NCBI GenBank assembly: GCA_016758965.1
Contig: JAEPRB010000108.1
Location: 62,001-126,000 of the forward strand
Direction: 5' to 3'
From: Circinella minor
Lineage: Eukaryota; Mucoromycota; Mucoromycetes; Mucorales; Lichtheimiaceae
Length of the DNA stretch: 64,000 nucleotides
In this document: positions 51,520 through 63,537 of the stretch, in pieces
Position numbering within the stretch: the stretch's first letter is position 1
Layout of the letters: every line of letters starts with the position of its first letter
The notes under the pieces: model-generated
Seen by the model: the letters and a program-made list of their open reading frames with translations, nothing else
Databases searched by the model: none
Told to the model about the DNA's origin: nothing
Translations under genes and position numbers: made by a program

Positions 51520-53864
51520 TTATTGTTTAGCAGCAAGTCTTGCAGCATGTGCTTCATTCGCCCATTTTGCCATATCCACATCTACATCCTTATATTTTTG
51601 AATAAAAGGATGTTCAAGTAATTGAGCATAAGTAGGTCGTTTTTCAGCATCCTTGTGTAAACTATATATAAAAATAGGTTTAGTTTAATCATGTCACGGG
51701 TACCCAAAAAAACAAAAAAAAAAATCAAGTTTTTACCAAGCAGCAATGAAATCTCGTGATTCTTCTGAGAAATGATCAGGTAATGTCGGTGGTTCTTCAT
51801 CTACAATGGCTTTAAGTTGAGCAAACATGTTATCATATTTGTAAGGGTATTTACCACCTGCCATTTCTACTAATGATAAACCGAGTGACCAAACATCTGA
51901 TGATACTGTATATGTGTTAGCTGCCCTAATACGTTCAGGCTAATATAACATTCCAAAAAAAAAAAAAAAAAAAAGAAAGGTTAGTTTTTTAGTTTTATAA
52001 TAATAATAATAAAAGTAAAAAAAAAAAAACTTACAGCCATATAACTTTGACATCCAATATTTGTTTTTGCTAATGATCGATCCAATTGTCCTGAAACACC
52101 AAAATCACATAATTTTACTTGTCCTTTACTATTCACTAAAACATTGGTTGGTTTGACATCTGAAAATTATAAATAGAATAATAAAAAATTTAGTATATTA
52201 TATATATATATATATATGTAAAAATAAAAATAAAAATAAAAATACATTACCACGATGAATGATTGAAAGTTCATCTTTAAGAAATTTTAATCCTTTGACC
52301 ATCTAAAAAAAAAAAAAAAAAATGAAACCCGGGGAGGAGGAAAAGTAAGAATGACAATCCCAATAAAAAAAAAAAAAAAATTATGCATAAAAATAATAAT
52401 AATTTACCGAAGTTGTAATTTTTGCTAATACATCTTCAGGTACACCTGAACCATATACTTTATCTAATGATCCAACATCCATGTATTCCATACAATAATA
52501 AACACATGATTCAATAAAGAAAGCACCATAAAATTCAACAATATAATCACTTGTACTTTTATGAAGAATATCTAATTCCATAAGAATTTGATGTAATTTG
52601 GTTTCATCTAATTCTAATCGAATTTCCTATTATTAAAGAAAAGGAAAGGTCAGTTTTTCTTCTATTTAAAAACCTTGTGATAATAATAATTTTTTTTTTT
52701 TTTTTTACCTTCATGGCCATAACAACATTCGTCACTCGATGATACACCTAATCAATTATTATTATTATATTTTTTAGAAAAAAATAAAATACCCAACAAA
52801 CAAACATGTCTTTTTTTTTTTTTCTTCCCTACAATTTTCTTTAAAAAATAATTACCTTTTGAACAGTTCCATATTGACCTTTACCTAATTCTTCCAATAG
52901 TTTCAAATCATCCATTTTAATAGTAAAACTACTACCATTACTAAAATCCACTCCGTCGGCATGAATAATTGCTTTTCCAGCAAAGTTAAGTTTTCCAGAT
53001 GGATCACTAATTATAAATAATAATAGACACATGTTAATGATTGTTTCTTAAAATCATTTTCTCTCAATCCATTCATCATAACAAATAAAAATTTAAAAAC
53101 ACTTGATTATCAAAAGTATTTTTTTTTTTTAAAAAAAAAAAAAAAAGAGGTTCCTCTTACACATATTTTGAAAAGTTAGCAAATGGTGTTTGTTCAGGTT
53201 TTGGAGCAAGACCTAATTGAGCTAAATTTAATCCTGGTTTTTTATTATTCATTCGACCGGTTGTAGGTCTATTTCCTCCTAAATGAGGTGCATTAGGTCT
53301 TCTTAAACCTTGACCTGGTAATGGAGGTCGAGGTGAACCCATACAACCCCCAGGTGCCATGCCATTATTCGTCATGGGTGGTAAAGTAGAACGACTCATG
53401 GGTGGAAGTACAGAACGTCGTGTGGGTGGTGGTGTACTCATTCCACCAGTGACAGGACCATTCATCGTCTTTGCTTGTGGAGGTAAATGAGATCTTCCTC
53501 CTTGTTGTTGTTGTTGTCCTATTTTGTCCCTCTCTTCGAGAGACAATTTAGATAAAGAATTGTCGAGATCCAGTTTGAAAAGTCTTTTTTTTTTCTTTAA
53601 GAAGAAGAGGTAATTAGAAAAATAAAAAAATAAAAGAGAGAGAGAGAGAGAGAGTTGAAAAGAAAAAGAGAAAATAAAAAGAGAGAGAAAATAGTAACTC
53701 AGAAACAAAAAGGCGCAGGGCCAAGTTTTTTTTTTTAATACTAAAAAAGTGGGTTATAAGGGATTATTCGATCGGGGATACATTAGAATGGGGGAGTGGG
53801 GAAAAGAAGAACTTGATTGTTTGGAAATAAAATTGATATTAGCCAATGAAACGGGATTTTCCAT
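51520..53864 (-). CDS. PBS2: MAP kinase kinase of the Pbs2 (HOG pathway) class
   Basis: Minus strand: exons 53583-53161, 53006-52856, 52747-52709, 52626-52408, 52302-52251, 52159-52035, 51939-51737, 51661-51520 are well supported. An upstream exon 53864-53782 ([11 protein letters not shown]...) joins in frame and would give 478 residues; without it the first ATG is 53465 (411 residues). The start is therefore uncertain. The N-terminal part is Pro/Gly/Arg-rich with [15 protein letters not shown]. The kinase has GKGQYG (210-215), K232 in AMK, HRD (321-323), DFG (341-343), and the activation loop [18 protein letters not shown] with phospho-acceptors S351 and T355. LAKTNIGCQ is the Pbs2/Wis1 class signature rather than Mkk1/2 or Ste7. 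It should phosphorylate the Hog1-type MAPK in osmotic stress. Confidence 0.9.
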
Positions 53865-54464
53865 TTTATGGAAAAAGTTAATAAATAAGCTTATTTTTTT
53901 TTCTTTGACTAAGTTATATAAGAACTTCTTTAAGAGCATATTATATATATAAGGGTTGAATGGTTTATTCATTTGAAAAACAATGTATTATGTAAAAAGT
54001 GATATAAAATCATTTTTTTTTCAATAGGGTTGGGAGTACTTTTACATCTTTTTGATAACTAATATGGGGGGGGGGAGTATCGGTTTTGTTGGTCTTATGA
54101 TTTAAACCCTTTCCTCCATACTCCGAGGATTAAAAAAACGCCAAGATCATCATGCATGATCTTTATAAGATGTCTGCAGTTTTATAAACAATAAAAGAAA
54201 GAAAAAAGGGTGCCACCTAAAATTACATATAATTTATATCTAATAAGTTAAACCAGTCAAATTAAACTCGTTAAGTTGAAACTTTTAGAAATAAATCCCT
54301 TTTGTTTTTTTTTGTTAAACTTCTCTCCCTTTTTTTTTTTAAAACTTGATTGTTATATAAACTTGGGAATTATCGGAACTTACAAAAAATACAAGTGTAT
54401 TTTTTTATTTTTTATTTTTTTTCTCTTTCTATTTTTTTTTTTTTTTTTTTTTCAAAAATAAACA
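53865..54464. promoter_or_regulatory. divergent intergenic region, PBS2-like / VAMP7-like
   Basis: Contains TATA-like TTATATATATAAG at 53941-53953 on the PBS2 side, a G run (54066-54075), and a 22-base T tract (54431-54452) just before the VAMP7 start. Both promoters should lie here. No gene is seen. Confidence 0.4.
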
Positions 54465-55746
54465 ATGTCTTTAATTTATGGTGTGGTTGCTCATGGTCCA
54501 ACCATTTTAGCTGAACATACAAATAGTACAGGCAACTTTGGAACAGGTAGAAATAAAAAAGAGTCATCATTTATATATATATATATATTAAAAACAAAAA
54601 AGTTAATGAACAAAAAAAAAACCTTCCTGTATTTTTTATGAACACACCAAAAAAAAACTCCCTTTTAAACGTCTGCATATGAATAATGTAGTAACTCAAG
54701 CAATTCTCGAAAAAATACCCCCCAACAATTCTAAACTTACTTATGTTTATGACAGGTAATGTATATATAGAGTCCATTAGAGAGAGAGAGAGAAAAAAAA
54801 ATAGTCATTATTTTTTGTTTAGTTAATGGTTACATATAATTTAGATACCTATTTCATTATATTTGTGAAGATGGCATTATTTACATGTGTATGGCTGATG
54901 ATTCTTTTGGACGTCGTATTCCTTTTGCCTTTTTACAAGATTTAAAAGAAAAGTTTCTAAGTACTTATGGTAAAGAAAGAGCTCTTCAATCCCCTTCTTA
55001 TGGTTTACAAGAGTTTTCCAGAGTTATGGCTAAGCAAATGGTAAAGAAGAAGAAGAAGGAAAAAAAAAAACAAATAAATAAATAATGCAAACAAAAAAAA
55101 AAAAAAAACATAACCTTACATATTTTTTTTCTTTTAGGATTATTTTTCAACAAATCCAAGTTCGGATCGATTAAAACAAGTTCATGGAGAAATTGAACAA
55201 GTAAAAGATGTTATGGTGCATAATATTGGTAAAATAGAGAATATGGATAAAGAGAGAGATTGAATAAGGATTAATGAATAATAATAATTATAGAACGTGT
55301 ATTGGAACGTGGAGAAAGAATTGAATTACTTGTGGATAAAACGGATAATTTGAATCAACAAGCATTTGCTTTTAAGAAACGTAGTACACAACTTAAACGT
55401 GCAATGTGGTGGAAGAATACCAAATTAATGGTGATGATTGTTTTACTTTGTTTCGTAAGTGAAAAATTTGTTTTTTTTGGGAAACCAAAAATGGGGGATC
55501 ATGTGCAAACAATATTTAATAACAATATTTTATTATTATAGCTTATCGCATACTTTATTGCAGCTTCTGTATGTGGATTCCCTGGTAAGTCCGATATTGA
55601 CCGCCCCCCACCTTTTTTTTTTTTTTTTCATTTCAATCCAATTAATTATATACTTTATATATATATATATATATTTCCTCAAATCAAATCCAAATCAAAT
55701 CAAATCAACAAAAAAACAAAAAGCATTTGGTGCTTGTCGAGCTTAA
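54465..55746 (+). CDS. VAMP7-like R-SNARE (longin, SNARE, C-terminal anchor)
   Basis: Seven exons: 54465-54546, 54692-54755, 54845-55040, 55138-55228, 55294-55454, 55542-55584, 55724-55746; 219 residues, like human VAMP7 (220). The longin domain fills about residues 1-110 (LIYGVVAHGPTILAEH, then YICEDGIIYMCMADDSFGRR and FAFLQDLKEKFL). The SNARE motif follows (LKQVHGEIEQVKDVM, then RVLERGERIELLVDKTDNL), with the zero-layer arginine at about R150. A hydrophobic anchor (LMVMIVLLCFLIAYFIAASV) ends in a short Cys-containing tail CGFPAFGACRA. Such R-SNAREs drive fusion at vacuole/late endosome and plasma membrane. The last two exons are very short (43 and 23 nt). Confidence 0.94.
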
Positions 55747-56145
55747 AAGAATATAACAACTCTTCTAAAAAAATATGGTTTCTTTTTTTTTTTTTTTCAT
55801 TTGGTTGATGGTATTAACATGAAAAAAAAAATTTATATATAACTCAAGAAAAAAAAAACAATTGAAAAAGAGAATTCTGTGAATATATATATATATATGA
55901 TCTACTTACAAAAAAAAAAAAGAAAGAAAGAAAGGGGTGAATTTTTAAAATGTAATAATAATGTTGGAAACTTGTTGAAATGTTGGATGTGGAGAACGGA
56001 AAGATGGATGTGCATTTTGTATATATATCGAGAGAGAGAAATATGGTTATGTTACTTTTTTTTTTTTTGTGGTTGGTTGGTTGGTTGGTTGTTGTCGTTT
56101 CTTGATAATTATTTCTTGTTGTAATTTATAGTATTAGATATTTTA
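55747..56145. other. convergent 3' region, VAMP7-like / PAM16
   Basis: AT-rich, with A and T tracts, a TA repeat near 55883-55897 and a GGTTGGTTGGTTGGTTGG run near 56072-56090. No gene is supported. Confidence 0.4.
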
Positions 56146-56678
56146 TTATGAAGATGGTGGTGGTGGTGATGAAGGGTTGTTATTTTCAGATTGTTGTGAT
56201 TGTTCATTTTTAGCAGCTTGTTTTGCTTCCTCAGCTCGTTCCATTTCAATTCTTTCTTTTGCTCGAACTACTTTGGATTGAATATAAAATGATCCACCTT
56301 TTGCTGTTTCATTTACATTAAATAAATGTTCATAATTCTATATAGATACAAAAATATTTATATTTTTTTTTTTTTGTAAGTTAAATAATTTATATCACAC
56401 ACATAATTGTATTTGTTTCCATAGAGATCAATTTATCAAGAAAAATTTGCCTTGACAACCTAAACCTCTATAGCAACCTCTCTCTCTTCCTTTTATATCT
56501 CTCTTGTGAAACGAATTATATAAATACCTTTAAAATCTTTTCTAGTTCAGCTTCTTTTGTAACATTAAGAATTTGACAAGCTTCCTCAATGGACATGCCA
56601 GTTTTACGAGTCAATGCATCAACAGCTCCTTCTCTAGCACCACCTCGAGCAGCAGCAGCACCACCACCTGCAGCAGCG

Positions 56679-56721
<43 letters not shown>

Positions 56722-57036
56722 AGATATTAGTCAATTATTTGAGTCTTTGGGGGTGGTGTGGTTTATTAATACTTACTTGCTGCAGCTTGTTTATATGCGG
56801 CAAAGAATGCACGACCGACAACAGTACCCAAAGATACAACAAGTTGAGCAATTAATCTAGCAGACTATTTAATATTCCAGTTTTTTTTTTTTTTTTTTTT
56901 TTAATTAGCATATTCGTTTCAATGAATTGAGTTTGATAAAAAAAAATACATAAAATAAAAAAAAAACCACATATTATAACATGATATTATTCTTTTCTTT
57001 TCTATTTTTTTTTTTTTTGGAGTCACATTTTACCAT
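56146..57036 (-). CDS. PAM16: Pam16/Tim16, presequence translocase motor subunit
   Basis: Four exons on the minus strand: 57036-57034 (the ATG alone), 56864-56777, 56679-56528, 56337-56146; 144 residues. Pam16 has a degenerate J domain that pairs with Pam18 to restrain Hsp70 at the TIM23 channel. The mature sequence follows the family: [20 protein letters not shown], an Ala/Gly-rich stretch, [16 protein letters not shown], and [20 protein letters not shown] with [11 protein letters not shown]. The HPD triad is absent, as expected for Pam16. The tail is Gln/Ser/Pro-rich. No ATG precedes the conserved start within its own exon; GAAAAATG followed by GTAAAATG 170 bp upstream supplies one with a perfect donor. 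The third exon's acceptor sits in a long A tract. The Gly/Ala-rich insertion is longer than in yeast. Confidence 0.9.
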
Positions 57037-60000
57037 TTTTCAAAAAAAAGTTTATTATATAAAGCGGGTTGTATGTGTTTTTTTATGAGTTAGAAAAAAA
57101 AAATATAATAAAAAAAATCGAGGGGACCCTAACCAATAATTGGATTAGAAAAAGAAAAAGAAGTCCCGCTATTAATCTAAGTGGCGGGACTGGGGGCAAA
57201 TATAAAGAACAATGAAATTTTCTACTTTTTTTTTTTTTTTTATCGAGCCCTATTTACAAACGGTTATCATCACTAAGATACTGATAATGTCTTTCTTTTT
57301 TTTTTTTTTTTTTTTTTTTTTGAAAATAGATAATATATTGGATATGACATTTAATTATTGTTTTTTGGGGGTTTGAGTGTCACTACTAAGGGAAAGTTGT
57401 TTTAGTTTGGTAAACCTTTGATATATACATTTTTTCTGGGTGGTTATATGAGAAAGAAGGAGACATTTTTATGTTATCTGCTACTAAACTTGATTCGTCA
57501 AGTCGTCGTCAACAATGTAATTTCTTTTCTTTTCAAAAAAAAAAAAAAAAAAAAAAAAAAGCTCATATTAAAAAAAGCTTGTATAGTCATGCTGTCTTCT
57601 TGAGCTATTTACTTGGTAATATATAAGCTAGCACTCGAACTTTTGGGAAGAAAATTTCTTCCTTTAATGTACTCTGACTCACATTACGTATTTAATCTTT
57701 TTTTTTTTCTGTTTTAAAAAAAATTATTCAACAAGTACGTTTCTACTTCTCTTTATATTATAATTATAATATAATTGAGTAATATTTCTATGCCATACAC
57801 ATCATGATTTGATTTCTACAGTAAGTAATCCATTAATTTTCATGAACTAACTGTAATGGATCGAACCATCGATACAAGTTATTTAGGTCAGTGTAACTGT
57901 ACGTAATCAGTAAAAAAAAACGTACTGCATACGTAATAATAATATCAAAGCAGGACCAACTTTTTAAACAGATAGTGTTCGAAGATCGAATTCTTGTTTT
58001 GCAGGCGATGAGCAAGTTTGATTAATGGTACTATAACTGACAAAATAATAATAATAATAAAAAAGTATTAGATTGATCAAAGAAATAATAATAAATGAGA
58101 AAGAAAAAAAAAGGGGGGGGGTGTATAATTAACTTATATAGATAATAATTATGTTTATTAATTAAACAGCGAAAAAGACAAGGGAAAAAAAAACAGCACA
58201 GGGTAACAAAGTATCTCAACATGCACTCATAACAATCTTACATTTCAGTATTTTTACATTCCCATATTATTTTTTATGATCTCTTTATTTTCCTTTCACT
58301 CTTCTTAATACCCACATTAACGTTCCCAATAGTGTCGACACCTAAATTGAAAAATTTTACAATTACAAATAAATAGTTCCTTTAGGATACCTGAAATTTA
58401 CAGTGATTGTTTATTATTTTTAACAGAGACAAAAATGTTCATTTATCCCTATATTTATAATATTTGTATGTTAGATATTCTTGTGGTCATTGTGTAACTA
58501 AATAGTAATATTCGATTTAGCAAAGCATATAAATAAAAATGGCCAAACATTACATATAAATCAACATCTATACACATTACTCCATTTTGATTCTGGTGGT
58601 GAGTACGTAAATATGTACTCTCAAGGTTTTGCTTATGTATACGTATGTACAACTTTTTTTTTCTTCTTTCTTGGTTATCAATAAAGAATAATGGTTATTA
58701 TAATCGATCAAAGAAAAAAAAAGTATCTTATTATTATACGTGAGGAGAGTATTAGATCAACTTTTTATAACAAGTTACAAAAGATTACATGATAACAATT
58801 TATGTATTATTCTATAGAAAGAAAAATATAGTTATTAAAATAGATATTCATTAATTCAAGTAAATCAAGAGTGAAAGATACTTTATCCATTATATTAACA
58901 ACGTTTATAATAATAATAATAATAAAAGAGAATGATTATAATAGATGGGATATTAAGAATGATTTTATAATTCATAACACAAAAAACCTTTGATCTAATA
59001 CAATTATTATTTGGGTGTTCGGTATAAGGTGCCGGATTATCATTTATCTTTACAAGTTAGTCAGTTATAAAAATCCTATTCAATTTTGATAAATCCTGGG
59101 AATTTTTTTTTATTTGTATGAAACACTCATCATTATGATAACTTTAAAATAAAAGATATTCTCTCATGTTTTTATTTTATATATATTATTTTAATATGAT
59201 AGTTGATAAATATAATATGATAATTATCTTATCTTGTGATAAGAGCTTTCTTTTTTACATGTCAAGAGAAAAGGTAACGCGAAAATTCCGTTAAAGCACG
59301 TAACAACATAATGCATGAAAACCACTCCGCTTTAAATAAAGAATGAGGCAATCTATAAGTATTCATATTGTATAGTTAACATTGATAGCCAAATGGTTCC
59401 CCCCCTCTCCTCAATAAATAATAATACTTATAGAACATGAGTCAGTAAAAATAATAAAATAAAATTTCATTTCCCATCAGTTACTATTATTGAATAATCA
59501 ATAAAAGAATGAATGGAATATAGACGGGATGATCTTTCTCGTTACAAATCAAGTAAAAAATGAACGCGTCATCGTTTTTTACCATACATAAATCTTTTGG
59601 ATTATATATTTATGCAAAAAAAAAAAAAAAAACTATCTTAAATATAAGATCGTGAGATATAAGATCGTGAGATATATTTTTGTCATATTTAATAATCACA
59701 ACTACAAATAAGATGAGAGATTTCAATCCTTTATGATTTATATATATTATTATTATTTGGTTTAGTATTTCATAGATATATACCAATTGGTTGTCGTTGT
59801 TTTGCATAAACTTTTGTAATAAGTAAATTATAGTTTTAAGAGGTTTTGTTACACTTGTAAATAATTTCATCCCCTTGATTCCTCGGCAATAAAGAGATGC
59901 TTTTGTTTTATTTTACTAACCAGTCAAAAACTTTTGACAAATTATAATATCTGTATTACTTGGTTCATGTTACACTGGGTTTTTCTTAGTACAACTTGAA

Positions 60001-61103
60001 AAGAACCTGAGTTTCAGCGGCTAATTCATCGGAGTAGTGCGCCGGAAAAATCGTATTGTAATCCTTTATCTTTCTATATTATAAAACGTGCTTGTCAAAA
60101 AAAAAAAGATAGTTATTATTAATCAAAAGATTGTTGATATGAGAGTAAACTGATAAAAGATATACAGGCTTATAATAACAAGATGACTTGAATAAAATAT
60201 ATAATAAAAAAGGGAAGCGGAGATGTTAAATAATGATTTTTATGTTAATTGAATTAATCGTCTATATAAGATCTGCGTTTATCTATTATTTGGTTTCAAT
60301 AAGTTTCTACGTAGTCATCTAAATATAATTAATAATCATTTTTTTTTTTTTTTTACTTGACGTATTATAAATATATATAATTATTTCTAGATTACATTTG
60401 GTATAAACTCACCGATTATATTAAACTATTGACATGGTATTTTTTTTACGCGTGTGTGAGAATCTAAAATTGGAGAATTGTTTACCTCATAAAATAAAAA
60501 AGAAGGTTTGTTCTTTTTTTTTTTTTTGGTTACCTCGTTTTTTTTTTTTTTTTACTACCTCAAAAAAGCTCCGCTAGAGTTATGACGAATTTGTTTCATT
60601 TAAATAATATATATTTATATTCTCGTTTATCAATTGGGAATTTTAAATATCTTTTTTATATATATAAAATAGTATCAATTTTTAAAAATTATTCATGCAG
60701 AAAGAAAAAGGGGGGGGGAGAAATGCATGAAGGGGTTATATGTTCAATGTTTGTGAATGAAAAAAAAAAAAAGAAACTAAAGAAACGAAATGACAGATTT
60801 TACTAACTCTTTTTTGTGTTTCACAGAATATTATGCGGAGAAAACTATTTTCCCATTTTTATCTTTCTTTTCTCCAGTTTTCTTTATTAGTTAGTTTGAG
60901 ATTTTTTAGCATGATTTATTCAATAAAACATTACACAAACAAAAAACGAACTTCTTCGGCCTTCAAAGTTTTTTATCCAATGTTAGTTTAGTTCTTAAAA
61001 AAGCAGGTTTCTAGGAAAACGTATATAAAAAGACACTAAAACTTTCAGTTAAAAAGAAATTCAACACTTTTTTTTTTTTTTTTTTTTTAAAAAATCTTTA
61101 AAT
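57037..61103. other. 4-kb intergenic region, no gene seen
   Basis: AT-rich, many T/A tracts. A perfect 7-bp hairpin stem GTCCCGC/GCGGGAC lies at 57163-57169 and 57184-57190, about 130 bp upstream of PAM16. TGCGCCGG at 60038-60045 is shared with the ADH upstream region. No ORF resembles a known protein, and there is no tRNA. It is longer than needed for two promoters, so an unrecognised noncoding RNA or small gene is possible. The end by 61060-61090 is a T tract before the ALDH start. Confidence 0.45.
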
Positions 61104-62456
61104 ATGTCTCTCACTACTGAATTCACAACTACTGACGGTTACAAGCTTACCCGTAAGTTATATATTCATATAGAAAGATCTATTGATATATATATATATA
61201 TATATTAATCTTTTTTGAATTATTATTTAGTCAACACGGGTCTTTTCATCAACAACGAGTTCATTGAAGGTTCGAGCACTATCGAAACTGTCAATCCCTC
61301 GACTGGTCAAGTTATTACTGCTGTTCAAGCTGGTAAGATTTTATACATCATATAACTTGTTCCAATCCCTTCAATATTTTACTCAATACTAAAAATATAT
61401 ATATTAGCTGGTGAAAAGGAAGTTGATCTTGCTGTCGAAGCTGCTCACAAGGCTTACTATGGTGGTTGGAAGACTTCCAACCCTCGTGAACGTGCTCGTT
61501 TAATGAACAAACTTGCTGATCTCGTTGATCGTGATATGGATGAATTGGCTCACATTGAAACTTTGGATAATGGTAAACCATTGACTGATGCCAAGTCTTT
61601 TGATGTTCCTGGTCTTGCTGCTCAATTGTAAGTATTTTAATTTTGTGGGAGAGTTTTTCTTTTTTCTTTGGGGGGGGGGAGGATTTTCACACGTTCTTTT
61701 AAAAGATATGAATTAATTTAAATTATTATTATTTTTAATAGGCGCTACTTTGCTGGTTGTACTGATAAAGTTCACGGTAAGGTAATTGAAACCCAAGGCA
61801 AACTTTCTTATACTATTCATGAACCTATTGGTGTCTGTGGTGGTATTATCCCATGGTAAGTTTTTTTTTTTTTACATTTGAATTGTATATATGAAAAAGA
61901 GAGAAAAAAAAAACTTATTCATATTATATTATATTTAGGAACTTCCCACTTGCCATGCTTTCATGGAAGATTGCTCCTGCTCTTGCCATGTCTAACACTG
62001 TTGTTATCAAGACCTCTGAATTGACTCCTTTGTCTGCTTTGAGATTCGCTTCTCTTGTTGTTGAAGCTGGTTTCCGTAAGTCAATTTTTTTTATAGATAT
62101 ATAACTTTGAAATGATAACAAAAAAAAGTGTTTGCGTAAAATTTTTGACATCAATCATACTAAACATTCATTTTCATTTTCATTTAAGCCCCTGGTGTTA
62201 TCAACATTATCACTGGTTATGGTCATATTACTGGTGATCTTCTTGCTCGTCACAACAGAGTTTCCAAGATTGCTTTCACTGGTTCCACTGCCGTTGGTCG
62301 TTTGATCATGAAGGCTGCTGCTGAAACTAACTTGAAGAAGGTTACCTTGGAATTGGGTGGTAAGTCCCCCAACATTATCTTTGATGATGTTGAAAACTTA
62401 GATGAAGCCGTTTTCTGGTCCAGACTTGGTATTTACATGAACGCTGGTCAAGTAAG

Positions 62457-62488
<32 letters not shown>

Positions 62489-63537
62489 GGATTATAAAAT
62501 CCATTATGATTCATTTGATTTATTATATAGAAAAAAATAGATAACTAACAGATCTTTCTTTCTTTTTCGTTTTTTTTTATTCGTATTACCATTGTTTAGG
62601 TGTGCTGTGCTGGTAAGTTTATATTATGTTTACAAGATTGTGTTGGATTTGGAAAAAAAAAAAAGTCGGGAAAGAATGGGGATTATTAATAATAAATAAA
62701 TGATGGGGGAATCTTTCTTTTAATATAAATAGGTAGCAGAATCTACGTCCAAGAAGGTATCTATGATCAATTCATTGAAAAATTCAAGGCTTTAGCTGCA
62801 TCTGGTACTGTTGGTAACCCCTATGATGAAAAGACTATTCAAGGTCCTCAAATTTCTGAACGTCAATTCGATCGTGTCATGGGCTATATTGAAACTGGTA
62901 AGAGTGAAGGTGCCACTTGTCTTTTAGGTGGTAACCGTGTTGGTGATGCCGGTTATTTCATTGAACCCACTATCTTTACTGGTAAGTTTGTATATATATA
63001 TATATTATAAAGATTGAAACATTTCTGAGAGAAAAACAATAACTAAAAATTCATAATGTGTATTTATTTTATCCCTTTTAGATGTCACTCCTAAGATGAA
63101 GATTATGCAAGAAGAAATTTTCGGTCCTGTCGTTGCTATCAGCAAGTTCAAGGATGTTGATGATGTCATTGAAATGGCTCACGATACCGATTATGGTCTT
63201 GCTGCTGCTGTCTTTACATCCAGCCTTAAGCGTGCTATCACTGTTTCCAACCGTTTGGAAGCTGGTACCGTCTGTAAGTACTCTTTTATTATTCATATTA
63301 TATATACGTAATACTCTTTAATGGAAACATTTTCTTAAAAAAACAGGAATGAGGTTACTAATAATAATGCTTTTTTCGTTTCTTTTTTTTTAACTAGGGG
63401 TTAACTGTTACAATCAAATCTCTGAAAATACTCCCTTTGGTGGTTATAAGCAAAGTGGTAACGGAAGAGAAAACTCTGTCTATGCCTTGGACAACTATAC
63501 TCAAATCAAGGCTGTCAAGATCAACATTGGCTTGTAA
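61104..63537 (+). CDS. NAD(P)-dependent aldehyde dehydrogenase (ALDH1/2 type)
   Basis: Ten exons: 61104-61152, 61231-61332, 61408-61627, 61742-61855, 61939-62075, 62189-62451, 62600-62612, 62733-62981, 63082-63273, 63398-63537; 492 residues, normal for the family. It oxidises aldehydes such as acetaldehyde to acids. Hallmarks are [15 protein letters not shown] (with the conserved Asn), the FTGSTAVGR cofactor loop, [11 protein letters not shown] with general base E262, catalytic C297 in GQVCCAGSR, EEIFGPV and [15 protein letters not shown]. No organelle presequence is obvious, so probably cytosolic. Exon 7 is only 13 nt and carries the catalytic cysteine codon. Codon use is biased towards GGT/GCT/AAG, suggesting strong expression. 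Confidence 0.96.

Noticed and set aside
52381..53032. Separate short kinase-like genes
   Set aside because: These are successive exons of one MAPKK joined in phase.
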